In this document: in pieces, positions 13,830 through 27,229 of the stretch
Numbering within the stretch: position 1 is the first letter of the stretch
How the letters are laid out: each line of letters starts with the position of its first letter
Assembly: GCA_022749755.1 (NCBI GenBank)
Contig: CM040444.1
Coordinates: forward strand, 9,707,274 to 9,771,273
Source of the DNA: Azadirachta indica
Lineage: Eukaryota > Streptophyta > Magnoliopsida > Sapindales > Meliaceae
Reading direction: 5' to 3'
DNA length: 64,000 nucleotides
Made by a program: the position numbers and the translations under genes
The notes under the pieces: model-generated
Database searches by the model: none
The model's input: the letters and a program-made list of their open reading frames with translations, nothing else
What the model was told of the DNA's origin: nothing

Positions 13830-15860
13830 TTGAAATAAGAGAAGATGAAAAAGTACGATTTTCGTGGCCGGAATTGTCAAACGTGAAGCGGACTCAGAAA
13901 ATGACTTCAATTCGAGACCCGTCCCACGTCTTGTTACTCACTATCGCGTGACAATCGTAACAGTATAATTTATTTCGAACGTGGATAAGCTGAAAATGTA
14001 AGTTTATCGAGGCCGGAATTGCCAAACGTGATACGGACTTGAAAAACAATTTCGATTCAAGACCAGCTGCTCCTCTAGTTACTCACCATCCTATGTGGAT
14101 CCTTAACGCACATTTTATTTTGAAATAGGAAAAGATAAAAAAGTACGATATTCGAGTCCAGAATTGTCAAACATGATACGGACTTGAAAAATGGTTTCGG
14201 TTTCGAGACGGGCCGCACCTCTTGTTAGTAACCATCCTATGAAGATCCTTACAGCGCATTTTATTTTGAAATTGGAGAAGAAGAAAAAGTACGATTTTCG
14301 GGCCCGGAATTGTCAAACGTGAAGCGGACTCGAAAAATGATTTCAATTCGAGACCGTCGCACGTCTTGTTACTCACTATCGCGTGAAGATCGTAACAGTA
14401 TTATTTATTTCGAACGTGAAGAAGTTGAAAATGTAAGTTTATCGAGGCCGGAATCGCCAAACGTGATACGAACTTGAAAAACAATTTCGATTCAAGACCA
14501 GCTGCTCCTCTAGTTACTCACCATCCTATGTGGATCCTTAACGCACATTTTATTTTGAAATAGGAAAAGATAAAAAAGTACGATATTCGAGTCCAGAATT
14601 GTCAAACATGATACGGACTTGAAAAATGGTTTCGGTTCGAGACGGGCCGCACCTCTTGTTACTAACCATCCCGTGATGATCCTTACGGCGCATTTTATTT
14701 TGAAATCAGAGAAGATGAAAAAGTACGATTTTCAGGGCCGGAATTGTCAAACGTGAAGCGGACTCGAAAAATGACTTCAATTCGAGACCCGTCGCACGTC
14801 TTGTTACACACTATCGTGTGAACATCGTAACAGTATAATTTATTTCGAACGTGGATAAGCTGAAATTGTAAGTTTATCGAGGCCGGAATTGCCAATCGTG
14901 ATACGGACTTGAAAAACAATATCGATTCAAGACCAGCTGCTCCTCTAGTTACTCCCCATCCTATGTGAATCCTAAAGCACATTTTATTTTGAAATCGGAA
15001 AAGGTAAAAAAGTGCGATATTCGAGTTCAGAATTGTCAAAATGATACGGACTTGAAAAAATGGTTTCGGTTCGAGACGGGCCGCACCTCTTGTTACTAAC
15101 CATCCCATGAAGATCCTTACGGCACATTTTATTTTGAAATCAGAGAAGTTGAAAATGTAAGTTTATTGAGACCGGAATTGCCAAACGTGATACGGACTTG
15201 AAAAAACAATTTCGATTCAAGACCAGCTGCTCCTCTAGTTACTCACCATCCTACGTGGATCCTGACCGCACATTTTATTTTGAAATCGGAAAAGATAAAA
15301 AAGTACGATATTCGAGTCCAGAATTGTCAAACATGATACGTACTTGAAAATTGGTTTCGGTTGGAGACGGGTCGCACCTCTTGTTACTAACCATCCCATG
15401 AAGATTCTTACGGCGCATTTGATTTTGAAATCAGAGAAAATGAAAAAGTACGATTTTCGGGGCCGGAATTGTCAAACGTGAAGCGGACTCGAAAAATGAT
15501 TTCAATTCGAGACCGTCGCACGTCTTGTTACTCACTATCGCGTGAAGATCGGAACAGTATAATTTATTTCGAACGTGGAGAAGTTGAAAATGTAAGTTTA
15601 TCGAGGCCGGAATTGCCAAACGTGATACGGACTTGAAAAACAATATCGATTCAAGACCAGCTGCTCCTCTAGTTACTCCCATCCTATGTGAATCCTTAAA
15701 GCACATTTTATTTTGAAATCGGAAAAGATAAAAAAGTACGATATTCGAGTTCAGAATTGTCAAAATGATACGGACTTGAAAAATGGTTTCGGTTCGAGAC
15801 GGGCCGCACCTCTTGTTACTAACCATCCCATGAAGATCCTACGGCGCATTTTATTTTGAA
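13830..15860 (+). repeat. Superrepeat block, copy 3
   Basis: Third copy, offset about 5.08 kb (35 monomers) from copy 2. It has the same ordered variants, with the chimeric B/C monomer near 15,145. It lacks the GATGTGAAAG change in its B monomer (it reads GATGAAAAAG) but keeps CAGGGCC, so individual variants are gained or lost by later exchange. Confidence 0.78.
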
Positions 15861-16719
15861 ATCAGAGAAGATGAAAAAGTACGATTTTCTCGGGGTAAAA
15901 ATTGTGAAACGTGAAGCGGACTCGAAAAATGACTTCAGTTCGAGACCGTCGCACATCTTGTTACTCACTATCGCTTGAAGATCGTAACAGTAGAATTTAT
16001 TTCGAATGTGGAGAAGTTGAAAATGTATGTTTATCGAGGCCGGAATTGCCAAACGTGATACGGACTAGAAAAACAATTTCGATTCAAGACCAGCTGCTCC
16101 TCTAATTGCTCACCATCCTATGTGGATTCTTACCGCACATTTTATTTTTGAAATCGGAAAAGATAAAAAAGTACAATATTCGAGTCCAGAATTGTCAAAC
16201 ATGATACGGACTTGAAAAATGGTTTCGGTTCGAGACGGGCCGCACCTCTTGTTACTAACCATCCCATGAAGATCCTTACAGCGCATTTTATTTTGAAATT
16301 GGAGAAGAAGAAAAAAGTACGATTTTCGGGCCCGGAATTGTCAGACGTGAAGCGGACTCGAAAAATAATTTCAATTCGAGACCGTCGCACGTCTTGTTAC
16401 TCACTATCGAGTGAAGATCGTAACAGTATAATTTATTTCGAACGTGGATAAGCTGAAAATGTAAATTTATCGAGGCCGGAATTGCCAAACGTGATACGGA
16501 CTTGAAAAACAATTTTGATTCAAGACCAGCTGCTCCTCTAGTTACTCACCATCCTATGTGGATCCTTAACGCACATTTTATTTTGAAATAGGAAAAGATA
16601 AAAAAGTACGATATTCGAGTCCAGAATTATCAAACATGATAAGGACTTGAAAAATGTTTTCGGTTCGAGACGGGCCGCACCTCTTGTTACTAACCATCCT
16701 ATGAAGATCCTTACGGCGC

Positions 16720-18760
16720 ATTTTATTTTGAAATCAAAGAAGATGAAAAACTACGATTTTCGGCGCAGGAATTGTCAAACGTGAAGCGGACTCTGAAAAT
16801 GACTTCAATTCGAGACCCGTCACACGTCTTGTTACTCACTATCGCGTGACAATCGTAACAGTATAATTTATTTCGAACGTGGATAAGCTGAAAATGTAAG
16901 TTTATCGAGGCCGGAATTGCCAAACGTGATACGGACTTGAAAAACAATTTCGATTCAAGACCAGCTGCTCCTCTAGTTACTCACCATCCTATGTGGATCC
17001 TTAACGCACATTTTATTTTGAAATAGGAAAAGATAAAAAAGTACGATATTCGAGTCCAGAATTGTCAAACATGATACGGACTTGAAAAATGGTTTCGGTT
17101 CGAGACGGGCCGCACCTCTTGTTAGTAACCATCGTATGAAGATCCTTACAGCGCATTTTATTTTGAAATTGGAGAAGAAGAAAAAGTACGATTTTTGGGC
17201 CCGGAATTGTCAAACGTGAAGCGGACTCGAAAAATGATTTCAATTCGAGACCGTCGCACGTCTTGTTACTCACTATCGCGTGAAGATCATAACAGTATTA
17301 TTTATTTCGAACGTGAAGAAGTTGAAAATGTAAGTTTATCGAGGCCGGAATTGCCAAACGTGATACGAACTTGAAAAACAATTTCGATTCAAGACCAGCT
17401 GCTCCTCTAGTTACTCACCATCCTATGTGGATTCTTGCCGCTTATTTTATTTTGAAATCGGAAAAGATAAAAAAGTGCGATATTCGAGTCCTGAATTGTC
17501 AAACAAGATACGGACTTGAAAAATGGTTTCAGTTCGAGACGGGCCGCACCTCTTGTTACTAACCATCCCGTGATGATCCTTACGGCGCATTTTATTTTGA
17601 AATCAGAGAAGATGTGAAAGTACGATTTTCAGGGCCGGAATTGTCAAACGTGAAGCGGACTCGAAAAATGACTTCAATTCGAGACCCGTCGCACGTCTTG
17701 TTACACACTATCGTGTGAACATCGTAACAGTATAATTTATTTCGAACGTGGATAAGCTGAAATTGTAAGTTTATCGAGGCCGGAATTGCCAATCGTGATA
17801 CGGACTTGAAAAACAATATCGATTCAAGACCAGCTGCTCCTCTAGTTACTCCCCATCCTATGTGAATCCTTAAAGCACATTTTATTTTGAAATCGGAAAA
17901 GATAAAAAAGTGCGATATTCGAGTTCAGAATTGTCAAAATGATACGGACTTGAAAAATGGTTTCGGTTCGAGACGGGCCGCACCTCTTGTTACTAACCAT
18001 CCCATGAAGATCCTTACGGCACATTTTATTTTGAAATCAGAGAAGTTGAAAATGTAAGTTTATTGAGACCGGAATTGCCAAACGTGATACGGACTTGAAA
18101 AACAATTTCGATTCAAGACCAGCTGCTCCTCTAGTTACTCACCATCCTACGTGGATCCTGACCGCACATTTTATTTTGAAATCGGAAAAGATAAAAAAGT
18201 ACGATATTCGAGTCCAGAATTGTCAAACATGATACGTACTTGAAAATTGGTTTCGGTTGGAGACGGGCCGCACCTCTTGTTACTAACCATCCCATGAAGA
18301 TTCTTACGGCGCATTTTATTTTGAAATCAGAGAAAATGAAAAAGTACGATTTTCGGGGCCGGAATTGTCAAACGTGAAGCGGACTCGAAAAATGATTTCA
18401 ATTCGAGACCGTCGCACGTCTTGTTACTCACTATCGCGTGACGATCGGAACAGTATAATTTATTTCGAACGTGGAGAAGTTGAAAATGTAAGTTTATCGA
18501 GGCCGGAATTGCCAAACGTGATACGGACTTGAAAAACAATATCGATTCAAGACCAGCTGCTCCTCTAGTTACTCCCCATCCTATGTGAATCCTTAAAGCA
18601 CATTTTATTTTGAAATCGGAAAAGATAAAAAAGTACGATATTCGAGTTCAGAATTGTCAAAATGATACGGACTTGAAAAATGGTTTCGGTTCGAGACGGG
18701 CCGCACCTCTTGTTACTAACCATCCCATGAAGATCCTTACGGCGCATTTTATTTTGAAAT
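16720..18760 (+). repeat. Superrepeat block, copy 4
   Basis: Fourth copy, offset about 2.89 kb (20 monomers) from copy 3, with the chimeric B/C monomer near 18,040. Its left part (AAAGAAGATGAAAAACTACG with GGCGCAGG) is shared with blocks near 22.67 and 26.15 kb; its right part runs into the block repeated at 38.1 kb. Confidence 0.78.
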
Positions 18761-20160
18761 CAGAGAAGATGAAAAAGTACGATTCTCGGGGTAAAAATTG
18801 TGAAACGTGAAGCGGACTCGAAAAATGACTTCAGTTCGAGACCGTCGCACATCTTGTTACTCACTATCGCTTGAAGATCGTAACAGTAGAATTTATTTCG
18901 AATGTGGAGAAGTTGAAAATGTATGTTTATCGAGGCCGGAATTGCCAAACGTGATACGGACTAGAAAAACAATTTCGATTCAAGACCAGCTGCTCCTCTA
19001 GTTACTCACCATCCTATGTGGATCCTTACCGCACATTTTATTTTGAAATCTGAAAAGATAAAAAAGTACGATATTCGAGTTCAGAATTGTCAAAATGATA
19101 CGGACTTGAAAAATGGTTTCGGTTGGAGATGCGCCGCACCTCTTGTTACTAACCATCCCATGAAGATCCTCACGGCGCATTTTATTTTGAAATCAGAGAA
19201 GATGAAAAAGTACGATTCTCGGGGTAAAAATTGTCAAACGTGAAGCGGACTCGAAAAATGACTTCAATTCGAAACCGTCGCACTTCTTGTTACTCACTAT
19301 CGCTTGAAGATCGTAACAGTATAATTTATTTCGAATGTGGAGAAGTTGAGAATGTAAGTTTATCGAGGCCGGAATTGCCAAACGTGATACGGACTAGAAA
19401 AACAATTTCGATTCAACACCAGCTGCTCCTCTAGTTACTCACCATCTTATGTGGATCCTTACCGCACATTTTACTTTGAAATCGGAAAAGATAAAAAAGT
19501 ACGATATTCGAGTCCAGAATTGTCAAACATGATACGGACTTGAAAAATGGTTTCGGTTTGAGACGGGCCGCACCTCTTGTTACTAACCATCCCATGAAGA
19601 TCCTCACGGCGCATTTTATTTTGAAATCAGAGAAGATGAAAAAGTACAATTTTCGGTGCCGGAATTGTCAAACGTGAAGCAGACTCGGAAAATGACTTCA
19701 ATTCGAGACCCGTCACATGTCTTGTTACTCACTATCTCATGAAGATCGTAACAGTATAATTTATTTCGAACGTGGAGAAGTTGAAAATGTAAGTTTATCG
19801 AGGCCGGAATTGCCAAACGTGATACGAACTTGAAAAACAATTTCGATTCAAGACCAGCTGCTCCTCTAGTTACTCACCATCCTATGTGGATCCTTACCGC
19901 ACATTTTATTTTCAAATCGGAATAGATAAAAAAGTACGATATTCGAGTCCTGAATTGTCAAACAAGATACGGACTTGAAAAATGGTTTCGGTTTGAGACG
20001 GGCCGCACCTCTTGTTACTAACCATCCCGTGATGATCCTTACGGCGAATTTTATTTTGAAATCAGAGAAGATGAAAAAGTACGATTTTCGGGGCCGGAAT
20101 TGTCAAATGTGAAGCGGACTCGGAAAATGACTTCAATTCGAGACCCGTCACACGTCTTGT
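18270..20160 (+). repeat. Long-range duplicated block, left copy
   Basis: About 1.9 kb that recurs almost unchanged 19,840 bp to the right. Shared private variants include CTCGGGGTAAAAATTGTGAA in B, AATGTATGTTTATCG in C, CGGACTAGAAAAAC at a C-A junction, GAAACCGTCGCACTTC in C, CATTCAACACCAGC-type changes in A, and GGAATAGATAAAAAAG in A. None is common elsewhere. Confidence 0.88.
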
Positions 20161-22439
20161 TACTCACTATCGCGTGAAGATCGTAACAGTATAATTTATT
20201 TCGAACGTGGAGAAGTTAAAAATGTAAGTTTATCGAGGCCGGAATTGCCAAACGGGATACGGAATTGAAAAACAATTTGGATTCAAGACCAGCTGCTCCT
20301 CTAGTTACTCACCATCCTATGTGGATCCTTACCGCACATTTTATTTTGAAATCGGAAAAGATAAAAAAATACGACATTCGAGTCCAGAATTATCAAACAT
20401 CATACGGACTTGAAAAATGGTTTCGGTTCGAGACAGGCCGCACCTCTTGTTACTAACCATCCTATGAAGATCCTTACGGCGCATTTTATTTTGAAATCAG
20501 AGAAGATGAAAAAGTACGATTTTCGGCGCAGGAATTGTCAAACGTGAAGCTGACTCAGAAAATGACTTCAATTCGAGACCGTCGCACGTCTTGTTACTCA
20601 CTATCGCGTGACAATCGTAACAGTATAATTTATTTCGAACGTGGATAAGCTGAAAATGTAAGTTTATCGAGGCCGGAATTGCCAAACGTGATACGGACTT
20701 GAAAAACAATTTCGATTCAAGACCAGCTACTCCTCTAGTTACTCACCATCCTATGTGGATCCTTAACGCACATTTTATTTTGAAATCGGAAAAGATAAAA
20801 AAGTACGATATTCGAGTCCAGAATTGTCAAACATGATACGGACTTGAAAAATGGTTTCGGTTCGAGACGGGCCGCACCTCTTGTTACTAACCATCCTATG
20901 AAGATCCTTACAGCGCATTTTATTTTGAAATTGGAGAAGAAGAAAAAGTACGATTTTCGGGCCCGGAATTGTCAAACGTGAAGCGGACTCGAAAAATGAT
21001 TTCAATTCGAGACCGTCGCACGTCTTGTTACTCACTTTCGCGTGAAGATCGTAACAGTATAATTTATTTCGAACGTGGAGAAGTTGAAAATGTAAGTTTA
21101 TCAAGGCCGGAATTGCCAAACGTGATACGGAATTGAAAAACAATTTGGATTCAAGACCAGCTGCTCCTCTAGTTACTCACCATCCTATGTGGATCCTTAC
21201 CGCACATTTTATTTTGAAATCGGAAAAGATAAAAAAGTACGATATTCGAGTCCAGAATTATCAAACATCATACGGACTTGAAAAATGTTTTCGGTTCGAG
21301 ACAGGCCGCACCTCTTGCTACTAACCATCCTATGAAGATCCTTACGGCGTATTTTATTTTGAAATCAGAGAAGATGAAAAAGTACGATTTTCGGCGCAGG
21401 AATTGTCAAACGTGAAGCTGACTCAGAAAATGACTTCAATTCGAGACCGTCGCACGTCTTGTTACTCACTATCGAGTGAAGATCGTAACAGTATAATTTA
21501 TTTCGAATGTGGATAAGTTTAAAATGTAAGTTTATCGTGGCCGGAATTGCCAAACGTGATACGAACTTGAAAAACAATTTCGATTCAAAACCAGCTGCTC
21601 CTCTAGTTACTCACCATCCTATGTGGATCCTTACCGCACATTTTATTTTGAAATCGGAAAAGATAAAAAAATACGATATTCGAGTCCAGAATTATCAAAC
21701 ATCATACGGACTTGAAAAATGGTTTCGGTTCGAGACAGGCCGCACCTCTTGTTACTAACCATCCTATGAAGATCCTTACGGCGCATTTTATTTTGAAATC
21801 AGAGAAGATGAAAAAGTACGATTTTCGGCGCAGGAATTGTCAAACGTGAAGCTGACTCAGAAAATGACTTCAATTCGAGACCGTCGCACGTCTTGTTACT
21901 CACTATCGAGTGAAGATCGTAACAGTATAATTTATTTCGAATGTGGATAAGTTTAAAATGTAAGTTTATCGAGGCCGGAATTGCCAAACGTGATACGAAC
22001 TTGAAAAACAATTTCGATTCAAGACCAGCTGCTCCTCTAGTTACTCACCATCCTATGTGGATTCTTACCGCACATTTTATTTTGAAATCGGAAAAGATAA
22101 AAAAGTACGATATTCGAGTCCTGAATTGTCAAACAAGATACGGACTTGAAAAATAGTTTCAGTTCGAGACGGGCCGCACCTCTTGTTACTAACCATCCCG
22201 TGATGATCCTTACGGCGCATTTTATTTTGAAATCAGAGAAGATGTGAAAGTACGATTTTCGGGGCCGGAATTGTCAAATGTGAAGCGGACTCGGAAAATG
22301 ACTTCAATTCGAGACCCGTCACACGTCTTGTTACTCACTATCGCGTGAAGATCGTAACAGTATAATTTATTTCGAACGTGGAGAAGTTGAAAATGTAAGT
22401 TTATCAAGGCCGGAATTGCCAAACGTGATACGGAATTGA

Positions 22440-23330
22440 AAAACAATTTGGATTCAAGACCAGCTGCTCCTCTAGTTACTCACCATCCTATGTGGATCCT
22501 TACCGCACATTTTATTTTGAAATCGGAAAAGATAAAAAAGTACGATATTCGAGTCCAGAATTATCAAACATGATACGGACTTGAAAAATGTTTTCGGTTC
22601 GAGACAGGCCGCACCTCTTGTTACTAACCATCCTATGAAGATCCTTACGGCGCATTTTATTTTGAAATCAAAGAAGATGAAAAACTACGATTTTCGGCGC
22701 AGGAATTGTCAAACGTGAAGCAGACTCGGAAAATGACTTCAATTCGAGACCCGTCACACGTCTTGTTACTCACTATCGCGTGACAATCGTAACAGTATAA
22801 TTTATTTCGAACGTGGATAAGCTGAAAATGTAAGTTTATCGAGGCCGGAATTGCCAAACGTGATACGGACTTGAAAAACAATTTCGATTCAAGACCAGCT
22901 ACTCCTCTAGTTACTCACCATCCTATGTGGATCCTTAACGCACATTTTATTTTGAAATCGGAAAAGATAAAAAAGTACGATATTCGAGTCCAGAATTGTC
23001 AAACATGATACGGACTTGAAAAATGGTTTCGGTTCGAGACGGGCCGCACCTCTTGTTACTAACCATCCTATGAAGATCCTTACAGCGCATTTTATTTTGA
23101 AATTGGAGAAGAAGAAAAAGTACGATTTTCGGGCCCGGAATTGTCAAACGTGAAGCGGACTCGAAAATTGATTTCAATTCGAGACCGTCGCACGTCTTGT
23201 TACTCACTATCGCGTGAAGATCGTAACAGTATAATTTATTTCGAACGTGAAGAAGTTGAAAATGTAAGTTTATCGAGGCCGGAATTGCCAAACGTGATAC
23301 GGAATTGAAAAACAATTTGGATTCAAGACC
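22440..23330 (+). repeat. 3,478-bp-spaced duplicated segment, left copy
   Basis: About 0.9 kb sharing private variants (AAAGAAGATGAAAAACTACG, GGCGCAGG, GCGTGACAATCG, GGGCCCGG) with 25,920-26,810 at an offset of 3,478 bp, eight trimers. A related but more altered copy lies at 16.6-17.3 kb. Confidence 0.8.
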
Positions 23331-25919
23331 AGCTGCTCCTCTAGTTACTCACCATCCTATGTGGATTCTTACCGCACATTTTATTTTGAAATCGGAAAAG
23401 ATAAAAAAGTACGATATTCGAGTCCTGAATTGTCAAACAAGATACGGACTTGAAAAATGGTTTCAGTTCGAGACGGGCCGCACCTCTTGTTACTAACCAT
23501 CCCGTGATGATCCTTACGGCGCATTTTATTTTGAAATCAGAGAAGAAGAAAAAAGTACGATTTTCGGGGCCGGAATTGTCAAAGGTGAAGCGGACTCGGA
23601 AAATGACTTCAATTCGAGACCCGTCACACGTCTTGTTACTCACTATCGCGTGAAGATCGTAACAGTATAATTTATTTCGAACGTGGATAAGCTGAAAATG
23701 TAAGTTTATCAAGGCCGGAATTGCCAAACGTGATACGGAATTGAAAAACAATTTCGATTCAAGACCAGCTACTCCTCTAGTTACTCACCATCCTATGTGG
23801 ATCCTTAACGCACATTTTATTTTGAAATCGGAAAAGATAAAAAAGTACGATATTCGAGTCCAGAATTGTCAAACATGATACGGACTTGAAAAATGGTTTC
23901 GGTTCGAGACGGGCCGCACCTCTTGTTAGTAACCATCCTATGAAGATCCTTACAGCGCATTTTATTTTGAAATTGGAGAAGAAGAAAAAGTACGATTTTC
24001 GGGCCCGGAATTGTCAAACGTGAAGCGGACTCGAAAAATGATTTCAATTCGAGACCGTCGCACGTCTTGTTACTCACTATCGCGTGAAGATCGTAACAGT
24101 ATAATTTATTTCGAACGTGAAGAAGTTGAAAATGTAAGTTTATCGAGGCCGGAATTGCCAAACGTGATACGGAATTGAAAAACAATTTGGATTCAAGACC
24201 AGCTGCTCCTCTAGTTACTCACCATCCTATGTGGATCCTTAACGCACATTTTATTTTGAAATCGGTAAAGATAAAAAAGTACGATATTCGAGTCCAGAAT
24301 TGTCAAACATGATAGGGACTTGAAAAATGGTTTCGGTTCGAGACGGGCCGCACCTCTTGTTACTAACCATCCCGTGAAGATCCTTACGGCGCATTTTATT
24401 TTGAAATAAGAGAAGATGAAAAAGTACGATTTTCGGGGCCGGAATTGTCAAACGTGAAGCGGACTCGGAAAATGACTTCAATTCGAGACCCGTCACATGT
24501 CTTGTTACTCACTATCGCGTCAAGATCGTAACAGTATAATTTATTTCGAACGTGGAGAAGTTGAAAATGTAAGTTTATCAAGGCCGGAATTCCCAAACGT
24601 GATACGGACTTGAAAAACAATTTCGATTCAAGACCAGCTGCTCCTCTAGTTACTCACCATCCAATGTGGATCCTTACCGCACATTTTATTTTGAAATCGG
24701 AAAAGATAAAAAAATACGATATTCGAGTCCAGAATTATCAAACATCATACGGACTTGAAAAATGGTTTCGGTTCGAGACAGGCCGCACCTCTTGTTACTA
24801 ACCATCCTATGAAGATCCTTACGGCGCATTTTATTTTGAAATCAGAGAAGATGAAAAAGTACGATTTTCGGCGCAGGAATTGTCAAACGTGAAGCTGACT
24901 CAGAAAATGACTTCAATTCGAGACCGTCGCACGTCTTGTTACTCACTATCGAGTGAAGATCGTAACAGTATAATTTATTTCGAATGTGGATAAGTTTAAA
25001 ATGTAAGTTTATCGAGGCCGGAATTGCCAAACGTGATACGAACTTGAAAAACAATTTCGATTCAAGACCAGCTGCTCCTCTAGTTACTCACCATCCTATT
25101 GGGATCTTTACTGCACATTTTATTTTGAAATCGGAAAAGATAAGAGAGTACGATATTCGAGTCCAGAATTGTCAAACAGGATACGGACTTGAAAAATGGT
25201 TTCGGTTTGAGACGGGCCGCACCTCTTGTTACTAACCATCCCATGAAGATCCTTACGGCGCATTTTATTTTGAAATCAGAGAAGATGAAAAAGCACAATT
25301 TTCGGGGCCGGAATTGTCAAACGTGAAGCGGACTCGGAAAATGACTTCAATTCGAGACCCGTCACATGTCTTGTTACTCACTATCTCGTGAAGATCGTAA
25401 CAGTATAATTTATTTCGAACGTGGAGAAGTTGAAAATGTAAGTTTATCGAGGCCGGAATTGCCAAACGTGATACGAACTTGAAAAACAATTTCGATTCAA
25501 GACCAGCTGCTCCTCTAGTTACTCACCATCCTATGTGGATCCTTACCGCACATTTTATTTTGAAATCGGAAAAGATAAAAAAGTACGATATTCGAGTCCT
25601 GAATTGTCAAACAAGATACGGACTTGAAAAATGGTTTCGGTTTGAGACGGGCCGCACCTCTTGTTACTAACCATCCCATGAAGATCCTTACGGCGCATGT
25701 TATTTTGAAATCAGAGAAGATGAAAAAGTACAATTTTCGGGGCCGGAATTGTCAAACGTGAAGCGGACTCGGAAAATGACTTCAATTCGAGACCTGTCAC
25801 ACGTCTTGTTACTCACTATCACGTGAAGATCGTAACAGTATAATTTATTTCGAACGTGGAGAAGTTGAAAATGTAAGTTTATCCAGGCCGGAATTGCCAA
25901 ACGTGATACGGAATTGAAA

Positions 25920-26810
25920 AACAATTTGGATTCAAGACCAGCTGCTCCTCTAGTTACTCACCATCCTATGTGGATCCTTACCGCACATTTTATTTTGAAA
26001 TCGGAAAAGATAAAAAAGTACGATATTCGAGTCCAGAATTATCAAACATGATACGGACTTGAAAAATGTTTTCGGTTCGAGACGGGCCGCACCTCTTGTT
26101 ACTAACCATCCTATGAAGATCCTTACGGCGCATTTTATTTTGAAATCAAAGAAGATGAAAAACTACGATTTTCGGCGCAGGAATTGTCAAACGTGAAGCG
26201 GACTCGGAAAATGACTTCAATTCGAGACCCGTCACACGTCTTGTTACTCACTATCGCGTGACAATCGTAACAGTATAATTTATTTCGAACGTGGATAAGC
26301 TGAAAATGTAAGTTTATCGAGGCCGGAATTGCCAAACGTGATACGGACTTGAAAAACAATTTCGATTCAAGACCAGCTGCTCCTCTAGTTACTCACCATC
26401 CTATGTGGATCCTTAACGCACATTTTATTTTGAAATCGGAAAAGATAAAAAAGTACGATATTCGAGTCCAGAATTGTCAAACATGATACGGACTTGAAAA
26501 ATGGTTTCGGTTCGAGACGGGCCGCACCTCTTGTTAGTAACCATCCGATGAAGATCCTTACAGCGCATTTTATTTTGAAATTGGAGAAGAAGAAAAAGTA
26601 CGATTTTCGGGCCCGGAATTGTCAAACGTGAAGCGGACTCGAAAAATGATTTCAATTCGAGACCGTCGCATGTCTTTTTACTCACTATCGCGTGAAGATC
26701 GTAACAGTATAATTTATTTCGAACGTGAAGAAGTTGAAAATGTAAGTTTATCGAGGCCGGAATTGCCAAACGCGATACGGAATTGAAAAACAATTTGGAT
26801 TCAAGACCAG
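25920..26810 (+). repeat. 3,478-bp-spaced duplicated segment, right copy
   Basis: Partner of 22,440-23,330. Visible differences are few, for example GAGACGGGCC here against GAGACAGGCC, and CAGCTGCTCC against CAGCTACTCC. Confidence 0.8.
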
Positions 26811-27229
26811 CTGCTCCTCTAGTTACTCACCATCCTATGTGGATCCTTACCGTACATTTTATTTTGAAATCGGAAAAGATAAAAAAATACGATATTCGAG
26901 TCCAGAATTATCAAACATCATACGGACTTGAAAAATGGTTTCGGTTCGAGACAGGCCGCACCTCTTGTTACTAACCATCCTATGAAGATCCTTACGGCGC
27001 ATTTTATTTTGAAATCAGAGAAGATGAAAAAGTACGATTTTCGGCGCAGGAATTGTCAAACGTGAAGCTGACTCAGAAAATGACTTCAATTCGAGACCGT
27101 CGCACGTCTTGTTACTCACTATCGAGTGAAGATCGTAACAGTATAATTTATTTCGAATGTGGATAAGCTGAAAATGTAAGTTTATCGAGGCCGGAATCGC
27201 CAAACGTGATACGGACTTGAAAAACAATT

